Shown one piece after another: positions 44,052 to 55,276 of a DNA stretch of 64,000 bases. The first letter of the stretch is position 1; the number at the start of each line of letters is the position of its first letter. The stretch is from Phlegmacium glaucopus (Eukaryota > Basidiomycota > Agaricomycetes > Agaricales > Cortinariaceae). The position numbers were made by a program, and so were the translations under genes. The notes beneath the pieces were generated by a model. That model was not told the origin of the DNA, did not search any database, and saw nothing but the letters and a program-made list of their open reading frames with translations. Location of the stretch: NCBI GenBank assembly GCA_015039465.1, contig MU130012.1:76765-140764 (forward strand), written 5' to 3'.

Positions 44052-47000
44052 GCCAAACGACATCCTTCGTGATTCAATCACAGGTTCAACAGGATATGGT
44101 TGATGAAAAAAATGCATATGTGGGTCTATCCGAGGTTGCATAGGTAGAAAAAGTTTCGATACTTCAGGAGGAGTATGATGCCTCACTGCTGCTTGTGACG
44201 GTGGTGGCGGTGGTGGCGGCGAATGATCACTACTAGCACTAGCACGAGCACGATCATCATGCCGGTCATGAAAAGTCACAGGGGAAGAGATAGAAGTAGT
44301 TGCAGAACAACAAATCCCGAATTCTTGTAAATCTTGGGCGAGGGTTGGATGGAGGTTGTCTGTTGTATGGAAAGTGAGTGGGTGGGTGTCGGCAGTATCC
44401 GAGATGGTGACTGAGGTGGCTCGTGAACGGGATATGGAGGGGTTTGTAGATGATGATGAAGAGGGTAAGGAGGAGGATGAGGAGTGGTGGTCAGCGAAAA
44501 GGTATGTTTTTCCGTTTAAGCGGTCGAGGTCAGTTGATGTGAAGGCATGATGATGAAAATAACGAGTGTGAGGAGATCCAATAACCTCGTGGGCCTGTCG
44601 GCAAAGGGTTTGAACGGAGCTCTGGCAAAATATATGTGCGTCAGGCGCGGCAGAGGGGGAAGAAAAGGGACAATACAAACTAAGAGGTCTGACGCAGGTC
44701 GGCATGTAGAGGACGCAGAATCGAATAATGAAGTTAGTTTATCTAACTCTTCTAAGGCAGGTGTCGTTAAATGTGAGCTTGGTGCTCGGGTTACTAGGAT
44801 GCACATAATGGTCTAATCATTGTTTCAGGATATATATCTTGTTGTTTCGTTGAAAGATGATGGATGACTTACAGCAGCAGATAGAGCATGCGACCAAGGT
44901 AAAGCGAGACGGGCAAGGATGGATGGCACAGCCATCCATGTCATAGATAATCCACGACTGAGCCTCCAAGCTGATCGGTAAGTGGCTACAACAGACGGAA
45001 GGTATCGATGACGTTGAAGATCAGTTGGTGTTTCTTGTAAAGCTTGCGCAAAGTAAGGTCGATGCAGGTTTAAAAGGACTAGAATCGACATTAATCAGCA
45101 AAGAGTCAGAACAAAATCTCCAGCCAAGCCAAGCCAACTTACTGATTTCTTTACTTGAAAGAGCAAGCCAGCGATTCATCTGTATATCTTGGTTTGGCCT
45201 TGATGATTCATGTTCAGCTGGCATTCTCCAACGGCTAGGTACATTGAAATCCCTTATTTTGCAATCCAAATCCAGAATATGTGAATAGATAGGTTGTCTT
45301 CGACCTAAAATTACATCTAGCGATGAATGAAGCAAGGACGTGTAGTGAATGAGCCACGAGTGAACTGGAGGAGGGGAAACGAAAATGGATTGATTAGCTA
45401 TCTGGCCGGAGAGATTCAAGTAAATTTGGTCCTACTAATATTTCCATCGGAGGTCATAAGATCTTCGGAATCAAAAGTAGGATCTGGAAGAGGTTGATCA
45501 ATGAATGATATCGAGATGCCGGGTGGTCTTCCAAGGTATACGCTCTATAGGATTTTGAAATTCACTCAGTTGTACGGGGAAGAAAAGATTTTGTTTTTAA
45601 CATACCGACCAAGTATCTGATGCGAAGAGTTGCCAGAATACATGACTTCGTCGTTGAATCTCCTGGTTCGTCAATTTCCAGCGTGAAGAGCTAAGGTCTA
45701 TGATTACGATCAATCGGTAGAATTTAAGGTGAGATTTGCTTGAATGCTTACGGAGGCCGATCTAGATTGGTGTAAATATTCAACGATCGCTCCCACTAAA
45801 CGGAGAAAGTTAATCCACCTACACTGTACCCTAACCGTACTGCATGTCCAATGTACATCCACGCCGAATCTGGACCTCCTGGATCACTTAAATCGAGATA
45901 TAGAGCCATGTAGATCTTAGAGATTTGTGCTCAGAGAAAGCTGAAACTTTTAACAGGAAATTGCCAAACTTACGAGTGTCTGGATAGACGTCAGCGTCGT
46001 TTCGCGATAAGGAGGAGCAAAGCTGAGAGATGTTCGCGATAGATGGTAATAGGCATGTGCCTGAGCGGAGTATGGTTCTGCATCCAAGTCGAAGAGTGTA
46101 GCGAGAGCAAAAATGATGAAAAGGAGAGATAATGCATGGAAATATTCCGAGGAATTGGAGTGTCTAGAAGAACATGTTGGATGGATCAAGGAGGTTTCGG
46201 TAAGTTTACTCACTTGGATTGGTACACAGCAGCAAGGATCTGATCATCGAGTTCGGGTCGTGGTATTGGCGAATAACTTTACGTGGGTTGAGATGGGACA
46301 TCTACACATGGAGAATGTTACTCACATGAATTTCCCATATTGTGAATAAATATCACATAGACGCAAAGCCTCTGACCAAGGTGGTAGATGGCCTAAAGTC
46401 TCAGAGATAAGATTCTCATCAACAGCTCTGACTTCGAGAAACGAAGATTCGACGAGTCGCTGAGGTATAGGAAGCGGAGGTTGTTTAGACTCTCGACGGG
46501 ACATATGTTGTGCCTAATTTGAGTGATGTGAGGAGAGGTGATTGAGCGTACAAAACACTTTGAACATACACGAATCAAGTACTGTCCAAGATAGATAAGT
46601 TACAGAGACTAACACTTGAAAGAAAGCAAACACACCTCTGCACGTGCCGTCCTGCCAAGGAAACCCGACTCCCCTCGTTGCCCAATAACCAAGGTGCCTA
46701 TTCAGACTTTAGATAAAGAACGGGAGAATTCGGGAAGTGGCGGACCAAATGCGTCAATATGATTATGATCTTCCTCTAGAGTGGCTTCCGTGGGTGGTGG
46801 TGGATTCGTTATCGGGCTGACCCTTGAAGTGATTGGTGATTTGCTTGAGGAGGAAGTGCTAAGGCCAGACGATGAATCGTGGCGCAAGGCTGGGATTCTC
46901 AAGATATCCGTTCTCAATAGCGGATGAGGTTGATCGGACACATTCACTTGCATCAGGCGAAGGGCATTCTCCAGTTCACGATTTCGAGCGCACAATTGGT

Positions 47001-47438
47001 CAATCTGATCATGGAGTTCTTCGGTATTGGCAAGTATTAGACGATTGCCTTTCCCAGAAGTTAAAACACCTAAATGTCATCGTTAATAACTATATTTTGG
47101 GGTATAGAAAGTATCTGGCAGTACCATCTGGGCAGATCGAGCCGCAACCTCGAGATTCACATTTCTCGCAAGGGACCTTTGATAGGGACATAGTAAGAAT
47201 GGTGGTAACAAGGAAGGAGAGGACAGCGCCCACATTCTGGGCGCTGTCAGAGGCGGTAAGTGCTTTACATTTCGATCACACCGAAATTTGAGTCGTCTGC
47301 ACTCTGCACAAGCAGTAGGACTGAAAAAGGATATGTAATAATTAGTTGACATGACCGTAATACCTGACTAAAATGGACGAACCGACGACCTGGTTTTTTC
47401 TTTGTTTTATCTGCCTTATCCTTGCCACCGGACCCCAT
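43923..47438 (-). CDS. Zn2Cys6 transcription factor with fungal-specific TF domain, 17 exons
   Basis: Nuclear DNA-binding regulator. The exons sum to 853 residues. Start 47438 (MGSGGKDKADKTKKK). The zinc cluster, split over three exons, is C23-x2-C26-x6-C33-x5-C39-x2-C42-x8-C51 (ACAECRRLKFRCDR, VPCEKCESRGCGSIC). It is followed by LTSGKGNRLILANTEELHD and a coiled-coil-like NRELENALRLMQ. The middle region DAFGTLVIGQRGESGFLGRT, IGLHLSSRWKLTNQEIQRR and YLGRPPGISISF mark the fungal-specific TF domain (PF04082 type). The C-terminus has poly-Pro, a 12-residue Gly run and three GGGF units, then DPAWHSFAQQLGF. Introns are 48-92 bp. A 10-nt exon (45752-45761) is needed to join GYS to IGLH. An apparent TGA at 46702-46704 lies inside intron 46698-46745, so the gene is intact. 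Target genes unknown. Confidence 0.88.
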
Positions 47439-48147
47439 CTGAATTGCGACAGATGACAGGAGGCTGAGATGGATTTGAAAGCAAGGGCCGTAGCAATAAC
47501 TCGTGAACGCAGAGGGGTTGAAGCAGAGTAATTATGAATGGAGAGTCATCTAAAAGTGGTTGACGTCGAAAACTTTGTTCCAGTTCGGAAACTGAGATTG
47601 ACCGACCTAAAAGGGCCGTTGCAAGCGGCCCTACAGGGCTGTGCTCCGGTACATTGTTTTCCTTTTTGAAGTCAGTTGCGCTCGCAAGTTAAATACAAGC
47701 ACCAAAGAAAAACACCAACACTTTAGGCTTCAAGGTCTAGCACACCGCCCCCGAACAACAAGATTTTTCTGATAATTTTCTCGCTTTCGGGCGATGATGG
47801 GTTGATGGCTGCCGGAGGTCCGCCACGACCCTGAAAGGGAGCCATGATAGCTAGCGTGCGAACGTCTGTTCACAGGCGCTGTCACACACTAATTTGCTAT
47901 CGCCTTGCTTAAAATTCAAGTCTCACCCCTGGTCTTCGTTCCCACATATTGTAAGAACAGTGTAGAAAACTGGTAATAGTACTGTACAGCAGAAACATCA
48001 GACCGTAACTTGCAAGTTATTTGTTGACGAAGAGTCAGCATGTCCAACTTCCACACCTGGGGTGGAGTCATGAACGCCACTGAGAAAAGGAGACAAGAAA
48101 CATAGCTGTCATCATCATCTGAGTTTACGAGGTCTGCCTACGGGATA
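47439..48147. promoter_or_regulatory. Intergenic region, promoter side of the TF gene
   Basis: About 700 bp between the end of pyranose oxidase and the start of the TF, both on the minus strand. Holds the inverted words AAAGGGCCGTTGC / GCAAGCGGCCCT near 47,610-47,635. No ORF of note and no clear TATA box. Confidence 0.5.
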
Positions 48148-50538
48148 TTATGCACCACTCGACAAATTGAGGTATGTAACCACTGCATTGGCGCCTTTGA
48201 TTGCAATGGCGACCTACAATACAAAGTCAACGGCAGTATTAAGATTGAATGTAATTGAATTGGGAAGAAATTGCAACGTACGCTGGTGGGAGTCGGGTTT
48301 GTAGCAGTGGAATCAGGAATACAACCGTTTCCACCGACCCACAGGTTGTCGGTTCCATGAACCTTAGATTCGGCGTTTGCAACAGAAGTTGCAGGATCAT
48401 TCCCGATACGAGTTGTGCCCTGTGTCAACCGAAATGCAGTCAATACCAAGCAGCAGTGGTACAATTCGCAGACGAAAAGGGAAGCGTACCGTCATATGTA
48501 GGGCAATTCCGGTTTCCTGTAACCATCATGAATGACAATTGTGGATGGAAATGATTCAAACTCACCAAGAATTGTGGGTAGGAGCCAGGAAGGAAACCAC
48601 CCAGAATGTTTGCGACCTCGGTCATATCCTTCATCATCCTTTCGTGTAAATTTGTCAGTGAGTATTTCATGAAGCCCTCAGCAATAACGGAAGACATACC
48701 GCTGGTCACGGTCTCCATCTGCTTTAGTTCGAGTAACTTCAAACTGGAAGCCGAGGTTTTCGATTAGAACTGCCAGATGTTTTAGAATGTGAACTAACTG
48801 TAGCCTGTGGCATTCCATAGGTATCTTTCACGCCGGGTTGCCAATCATTCTTCGTCGGGCTGAGTTTGGGAGGGAATGTTACTTTGTTGGTTTTTACAAC
48901 GTCAGACTTGCCGAACAATCTCAAGTCAAGAACAACACGGGGATCGGTTCTTGGACCGACTTCGCCATACGAAAAAGCGTCCCTGTGGACTTGAACGTGC
49001 CACGGGTAATCAGGTTGGTAAGGCATCATCAGTTGGGGGTCAGGATCGTTGAAAGGAATAGGCAATGGGTCGTCGGGGTACTTCTTCTTGTGGGCGGCGA
49101 TCCTCCGTATCTCGTCCGGGTCCACAGTACCTTCGATGGACTCGACAATGTCCCTCTTCAGAACAATCTGCAGAGATGTTCGACAAGATTCTATCATCAG
49201 CAACATTGTATAACTGGACTCATATTAAACAGATCGAACCTGACAAAATGCCATGGACTGTTCTGAGAGGTAGCACCCAAGCGCTCTAGGAGGGGAGAAC
49301 GAGCTGTTCCAAAGAATTTGCGGGGTACCGATCGCTCCGCATGCAATAACGAAAACCTATTGGCTCCGTGAATTAAAGGTTAGGCTACATAGTAAAATAC
49401 CAAACCTTGGCTATGACAAGTATATCGTCACCTGTGTTCAGGTCACGCGCAATCGCACCATCGATTTTGCTCGTGAGTGGGTTGAAATAGAGTTTCGTTA
49501 CTCTAGTTTCTGGGTGCAAGTTGATCTTATTGATCTGCTCGCCAAGGACGGTATTACAACCAGACCAAGTAACATAGTCGGCATTATCAGATCGACGCTT
49601 GACTGCAAGGGGGATACTGGCCACGCCTCGGTTCTGAAAGGCATCTTGCAAGACTTTTTTAACGACCCTATGGCGGATAGATTTGTCGAACTGGTCGGAG
49701 TGAACGCCTAGGAGCTCGTCGGCGCCGTCAAGAAGATTTTCGAGCTCATCCTGGGGGATGATCTTGTTGAGTTCCGTCCTCTCCTCCGTATTTGTTCGAA
49801 CTATAAAATACTTGTAGAAGGATGCTTCAAATCAAAAGGTTAACGCAACGTACCGCATGAACAGGTCCAGTGAGATGCCATTCCTCCGACTGTCCTTGTG
49901 ACAGCGGCGCCGCGCAGGTTCTTCTCACGAATCTGACGAGGATTGTTTCCATGGATCACGAGCGGGTTGACCGTAGGCGTCCAGGAGGCTCCAGCAAGGG
50001 TTGACTGAAAGGTATCACCAGGAGGGATTGAGACGGGCTGGAGGGCGCCTTTGATGACATTTACTGTAGTGGGTGTGAAATTGTGAATAGCCCCGGGGAG
50101 AGCCAAAATATCCATTTAAGATGGTTCGAGCGCTCACTGAATGCATCAAGATCTTTCTGGTACCTAGACGAAGATAGACCAGTTTCAATGGTGGCCAAGG
50201 GAGTGAAACGAATGGGAGGAAGCACTTAATCGAGTTCTTGTGATGGGCTCCAATAATAGGGTGGTCTTGGGAGCCAATTTCGGCCATATCAACTTTTGTC
50301 GACGGCCTCTTGTCAAGGATAGTGCGGGCGTAGGTGCATCTGAACACAGAGAATAACAAATTGCAGTCCGCCGTACTATGCGGATTGACTAAGAAACTAA
50401 CCCGATAGGGCCACTGCCTGCAATAAACACATCTGTATGAAGAACTCGAAAACCTTCGAGTTCAGAGGTCGTGAGGTCGCTCTCCTGATACCGTTTGAGC
50501 AATCTGACGGCTTCTTCATCAGACAAGCGGAGAGGCAT
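48148..50538 (-). CDS. Pyranose 2-oxidase (GMC oxidoreductase family), 12 exons
   Basis: Flavoenzyme that oxidises D-glucose and other pyranoses at C2 and reduces O2 to H2O2 or quinones, linked to wood decay in basidiomycetes. The 12 exons sum to 571 residues, near the 600-620 of known enzymes. The FAD-binding GSGPIG ends exon 1 (about residues 41-46) and is followed by CTYARTILD. IHNFTPTTVNV is seen only if intron 50064-50137 is retained, so the exon 3/4 boundary is the least certain. The flavin-attachment region is GGMASHWTCS (His about 158), equivalent to STHWT. Later blocks: IACGAIGTPQILW, HVQVHRDAFSYGEVGP, DTYGMPQATF, ILGGFLPGSYPQF, LHMTGTTRIG and GNGCIP...TNPTPTS. N545 fits the catalytic Asn. 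T507 stands where I recall the catalytic His of the Trametes enzyme. Two exons are only 26 and 27 nt. No signal peptide, as in other members. Confidence 0.9.
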
Positions 50539-50959
50539 TTTGGGGATTAAATCGTGACGCCCTTTCAAAGGCGAGGGGAAGTTGGAGTTCTATTCTATCG
50601 ATGGTTGAGATGATTCATTCCCTTTTCAACTGCGCGTTATCAGGAGGCAATCTCGAAGAATCAAAGCACCAACCAGCCAATCGTCCCCAAATCAGTCACG
50701 TCCTGGCATGGAAATTCAAAACCCCCAGAATATCCGTCCTCTTTGACAACCGTAATAAGTAGCCGAATGTCCACGCCCCCTCCCTCATTCCTGTGCATTT
50801 CCATGGTGGGCGATTAGCGGGAGTAAAAAGGAGATTCCGATGATACAAAGAAAGAAAGGACGAATGAATGACAGGTGATTCGAAGGCGACAGTTGAATCC
50901 AAAATATCTAAGTTAGTTCGACCCCGTGTCATGGTCGATCCAACCGAGGTCGATCTCTT

Positions 50960-51160
50960 GGTCCATTATAAACCTGCTTAGTATCGTTCTGAACAACACA
51001 GTTGAATTCAAAATGATTCGAGGTCATGCCATGTTGCGAATATATTGGCATGTTCAAGTTTGGAAATATCCACGAATGTCTGAGTCTTCCTTTTTCGACC
51101 TCATTCTTCATGGAACAGAAGAGCTTTATAGATCGAAGTCGTGTCGGATGTATTGTATAT
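50960..51160 (+). repeat. Diverged direct repeat, copy 1 (partner about 51,895-52,065)
   Basis: Shared ordered words in both copies: CTTGGTCCATTA, ACAGTTGAATTCAA, TTCAAGTT, and TCATTCTTCATGGAACAG against TGATTCTCCATGGAACAG. Identity is low and spacing similar; an old duplication inside the promoter region. Confidence 0.45.
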
Positions 51161-51894
51161 CGCATATCGATTAAATCTTATCATGTCGGCTGGTGCTCAA
51201 TCGCTCAACTTGGAAAGGATTCCATAAGAGGCCAATGACAAAAAGGAAGTACTTACTAGTAGTTCCAAAAGCAGGAGCTGAATTGGTCCACGTCTAAATT
51301 CCGGCACCTTTCCTGAAATGCTGTTAGTTCTTGATCGATGTTGTTCGTCGCAGCTCCTCCAAGTTTTTAAGGCGGAATAAAGATATCAGACGAGCATTAC
51401 AACGAGGGGGCAGCGGAGCACTTCGTGACTGGCACACGTACTTCGGGCTCAAAGGATGAGAGCATGAACAAAATTGGTAATGATTGCCAATGTTCATCAG
51501 TGACATCACGTCAAACGAGGCACGTGCGAAGGTTTTACATTTATGTCACAAAATCCTCTATGCTACGCCGCCATACGCCAATCCTTCAGGATTCCTTCTC
51601 TATTGTTCGTCAGAGACTTTGATGCTGGGGGTACTTGTACTGAACCTGATGCAAACAATTTCGGTCATTAAAAGAAAACGGTGGGATAGATATAAACTCA
51701 ATCGATTCCAGGTGAACCGGAAACTACAGTCACTAGCACTAGCACTAAATATCGATTTTTTCATTCAAGCGGATTGATTAGGACTAGACTTAGTGCAGGC
51801 CCTGCAAATTCGATGTCTTCGATGTCAGAGGACACAAGATACCCTAGAACGTGCCCCAAGATGAACCTCCTCATTATTAGCTCTTTATCCCGAA

Positions 51895-52065
51895 ACTTGG
51901 TCCATTAAAAATGGAGCAATACAGTTGAATTCAAGATCTTCAAGTTCATTCAAGTGCTTTTCTCGCATGTGCACGTTCCGATATTTCTGCGATTGTCACC
52001 CCTTGTCATCCTGATTCTCCATGGAACAGGAGGAGCAGGTCGCTCTATCGTGTTGATGTACGGTA
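51895..52065 (+). repeat. Diverged direct repeat, copy 2
   Basis: See partner at 50,960-51,160. Confidence 0.45.
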
Positions 52066-52673
52066 GTTCCGCATATAGTTTCCAAACACTGCCTCTTCAA
52101 TTCTGTCGCGTCACGCTTTCTGGCCACAATGGCCACTGTGCTCACTGCTGCTCACTGTTGAAGCACAGGCACTCTGAGGATCCGAGATATGCAGGGCGCG
52201 TCCAAGTTGCTGCAGGGGGTTCAAGATGGTACCGCAGTTTCCGTACAGAGGCAAAGTCCTTGCAAATCAAACTCGACCGCGTTTTTCGTGTTCTAGATTT
52301 AGACATGTATTTCGCCACATAAGCGCCAATTGTCCAAGGGCAGGACAATCCTGTCATTGACCAAGATCTATGGCATGTCTAACAAATTTGTCGTTATTAT
52401 CCGCGTCACTGATCAGTTTGATTTGGCTGGACAAAGAAATCATATGATACTTTCTATGGATGGTCCATGTGGTCACGGAAGCACCTTTGCTTGTCAGAGC
52501 GCTGAAGAAGCGCTGTACAAGGAGTACTTTTGATTGGTTGACAGGATAAGAAGATAGTCACTCTTCCGGCAATGAGGCTGGAACGGGGCACAGGGTACGG
52601 AGACAATATACTGGGCCACTGGCTGGCTACTTAAACCTCCAAACGAGACGTGAAAGTACACCAACTGAACAAA

Positions 52674-54436
52674 ATGGCTTTACGTTGCACTGCCTACATC
52701 GGTGCTATAATCAACCCACAAGAACGCAACCCCAAGGAACCTATCTCATACAATGCGTGGCCTACGTCTATCCTCGTCGTCTCGGAGAATGGCGAAATAG
52801 TCCGCTTTTTTCGTCTCTTCCCCGACTTTGACATAAAGGGCACTCTTGAGAAGGAAGGCTTCCCCGATTGTGATGTAGTTGATGTCCCACCTGGCTCGTT
52901 CCTCATGCCAGGGTTTATCGATACGCACACCGTATGCTTACCTTTCACTTACTGGAAAGAACGGCAAACTAACGTCTAACTAATTTGGTAGCATGCGCCC
53001 CAATTCCCCAACCTTGGCACGTGAGTTCTATTTCAATGGCTGCGCTATGTATTAGACATCTAGACGGCTTTACATGCAGCGGCCATGATTATCAGCTCCT
53101 CGAATGGCTTAGGGAAGTTACATATCCAAGGGAAGCCAAATTCGTAAAGAATGAATACGCTCAAGATGTCTATCCGTTGGTTGTCCGACGCATCATCGAC
53201 TTCGGCGTAAGGTTATTTCTTGACATGTAAATTATCCAATCAATAACTTTATTTATCAGACGACGACTTGCTGCTACTATGGTACCATCCATCTGGAAGC
53301 CACAAAGACGTTGGTGCATGTAGTCCGTGATTCAGGTAAGTGTGGTTACAGTCTGTCGAACTTGATTGACGTGGATAAATACAGGCCAGCGTGCAGTCAT
53401 TGGTGTATGTAGAGTAATTTTTACATTCATCCCTCTGTGACTAATGACATGTCGAACACACAACCAGAAATGCAATATGGATCGCGAGGTTCCCGATGAT
53501 AACAAAGAATGTACCCCGGATTCCATAGCTGCGACCGAAGCACTCATCCAGTACATCCAATGCCTCCCCCAAACCACTGGTCCTTCCCTTATTCACCCAG
53601 CCATAACGCCCCGTTTCGCCATTTCTTGCACTCCAGAGCTCCTCAGAGGTTTAGGTGACATCGCGGCCTCCGATCCTTCTCTCCGCATACAGACTCACAT
53701 CTCCGAAAACATGGATGATATCGCTAAAATGGGAGAATTGTTTCCTGGTAACACTTCCTACGCAGACGTGTATGATTCTTTTGGGCTTATCGGGCCGACG
53801 ACCATCCTTGCACATGCTGTCTATCTTGGCGACGATGAAGTGAAGCTTATTGCTGACAAAAAGGCTGGAATCAGCCACTGCCCGACGAGTAACTTTAATC
53901 TGAGCAGTGGGGTCGCACCAATTGGGAAGTATTTGGATGCAGGTATTAAGGTTGGGATTTTCATTCACACAACTCTTGTACCGCATCTAAAAGTCTTCTC
54001 ATAGGTTGGCTTGGGGACAGATGTCTCCGGAGGGTTTGACCCTTCGATTCTTACTACCATTCAAAATGCAAGCATAGCCTCCACGGTGATTGCGCTGCAA
54101 TCCAACCCGGGCCCCAACGAGCTCCGCAAACCGGGATATGGTGGTCGTAAGCTCTCAGTCGCAACGCTGTTATACCTAGCCACTCTCGGCGGCGCGCACG
54201 TGTGTGGGCTGAATGAAATGATCGGCTCATTTGAGGTTGGCAAGAGCTTTGATGCGTTATTGGTCAATATGTCGGCGGAGGTGGATAACCCAGGATTTTG
54301 GCCAGATGATGAGGCCAAGAAGGAAAAGGCTCTGAGGGGATCGCTGGAGCGGTTTTTATTTTGTGGTGATGATAGGAACATTTCGAAAGTTTTTGTTCAA
54401 GGAAAGCTTATTGGGGGCAAAAATTGTCCCCAGTAG
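52674..54436 (+). CDS. Guanine deaminase, 7 exons
   Basis: Amidohydrolase that converts guanine to xanthine and ammonia in purine salvage and catabolism; cytosolic and zinc-dependent. Exons 52674-52931, 52992-53020, 53080-53206, 53260-53335, 53385-53404, 53468-53950 and 54005-54436 sum to 474 residues, close to the usual 450-470. Zinc and catalytic residues: H85 and H87 in PGFIDTHTHAPQ (split by intron 1), H247 in QTHISEN, H286 in ILAHAVYLGD and D337 in GLGTDVSGG. SHCPTSNFNLSSG and the C-terminal VGKSFDALLVN are typical of the family. The ATG at 52674 (ACAAAATGGC) is the first in frame. Exon 5 is only 20 nt. Divergent from pyranose oxidase, convergent with Mau2; no functional link implied. 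Confidence 0.93.
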
Positions 54437-55276
54437 AGTAACCTTCATGCCAACCGTTGAAGAGTTCGACTGTGTTTCCCACAATTCTGTACAACCCAAT
54501 TACTGTAACAATATCGATTTTCGCGTTTTTGGATCACAGGACATTTACTATGAGCTGAAATAAATATAGGACGGGGAATTAGGTGACGCTAGATAGTTGG
54601 CCCCGTAGAGAAACTCGGCAGAGGTTTGTAGTGAATGATCCAAGTGTAAGACCAAGGTATCCGCTGTCCAGACGTGATATTGAAACACCCGGACAGCAAG
54701 GAGCCTTATGGTTTGAATCAAGGCGCCAGAAGTCCGATTCGATTTTAATGATCAACAACAATTTGATCTCAGTCCTTCGATGAATACTTCAGGCATGTCC
54801 AATGTATCCTCGTGGCTCGGTCTCGAAGGAGCACATCAAAAAAATCTGGGCCCTCTGCCACGGCACTGCACAGATCCTGCAGCGAGTTTCAGCAGTTGAA
54901 GAGCCTAGGTTGTTATGTAATATGATTCACATTGTACGCTTTCGCGACTTTGTCGTGATCGAAGTGGTATCCAGGATCGTTTGATATACTTGTGCTCAAA
55001 GACAATCATTGCTCCTATACGAATGAGTTCGGTTACCCCGAATCTATCACGTGACATGTTGACATGGCAACTACAGAGACACCTGAGTGTTATCTGTTCG
55101 ACTAACTGTTCCTTTCGGAGGCTTTACAGCTTCAACGACATTCAGCAGTAGTTCGTTCTTCAAGCTTCAAGCTTCATTTTGAACCTATTCTCAATATCAA
55201 TATACATAGAATACATAATTATAAAAAATCAACTTACGAAGAACATGGCGCGCACGGATCATCCCTGTGCAACGAT
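54437..55276. other. Intergenic region between convergent genes
   Basis: 840 bp holding the 3' ends of guanine deaminase (+) and Mau2 (-). No ORF of note. Direct repeat AGCTTCAAGCTTCA near 55,160. Confidence 0.6.

Larger units (their letters stand above)
50539..52673. promoter_or_regulatory. Divergent intergenic region between pyranose oxidase (-) and guanine deaminase (+)
   Basis: 2.1 kb with no supported gene; shared upstream DNA of two outward-facing genes. Contains a diverged direct repeat (next entry). No clear TATA box seen next to either start. Confidence 0.55.

Noticed and set aside
46702..46704. In-frame TGA in the Zn2Cys6 transcription factor, first read as a nonsense mutation
   Set aside because: A 48-bp GT-AG intron (46698-46745) removes it and restores the conserved DAFGTLVIG sequence.
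48148..54436. Pyranose oxidase plus guanine deaminase as a metabolic gene cluster
   Set aside because: The two enzymes share no pathway; divergent neighbours alone are not enough evidence.
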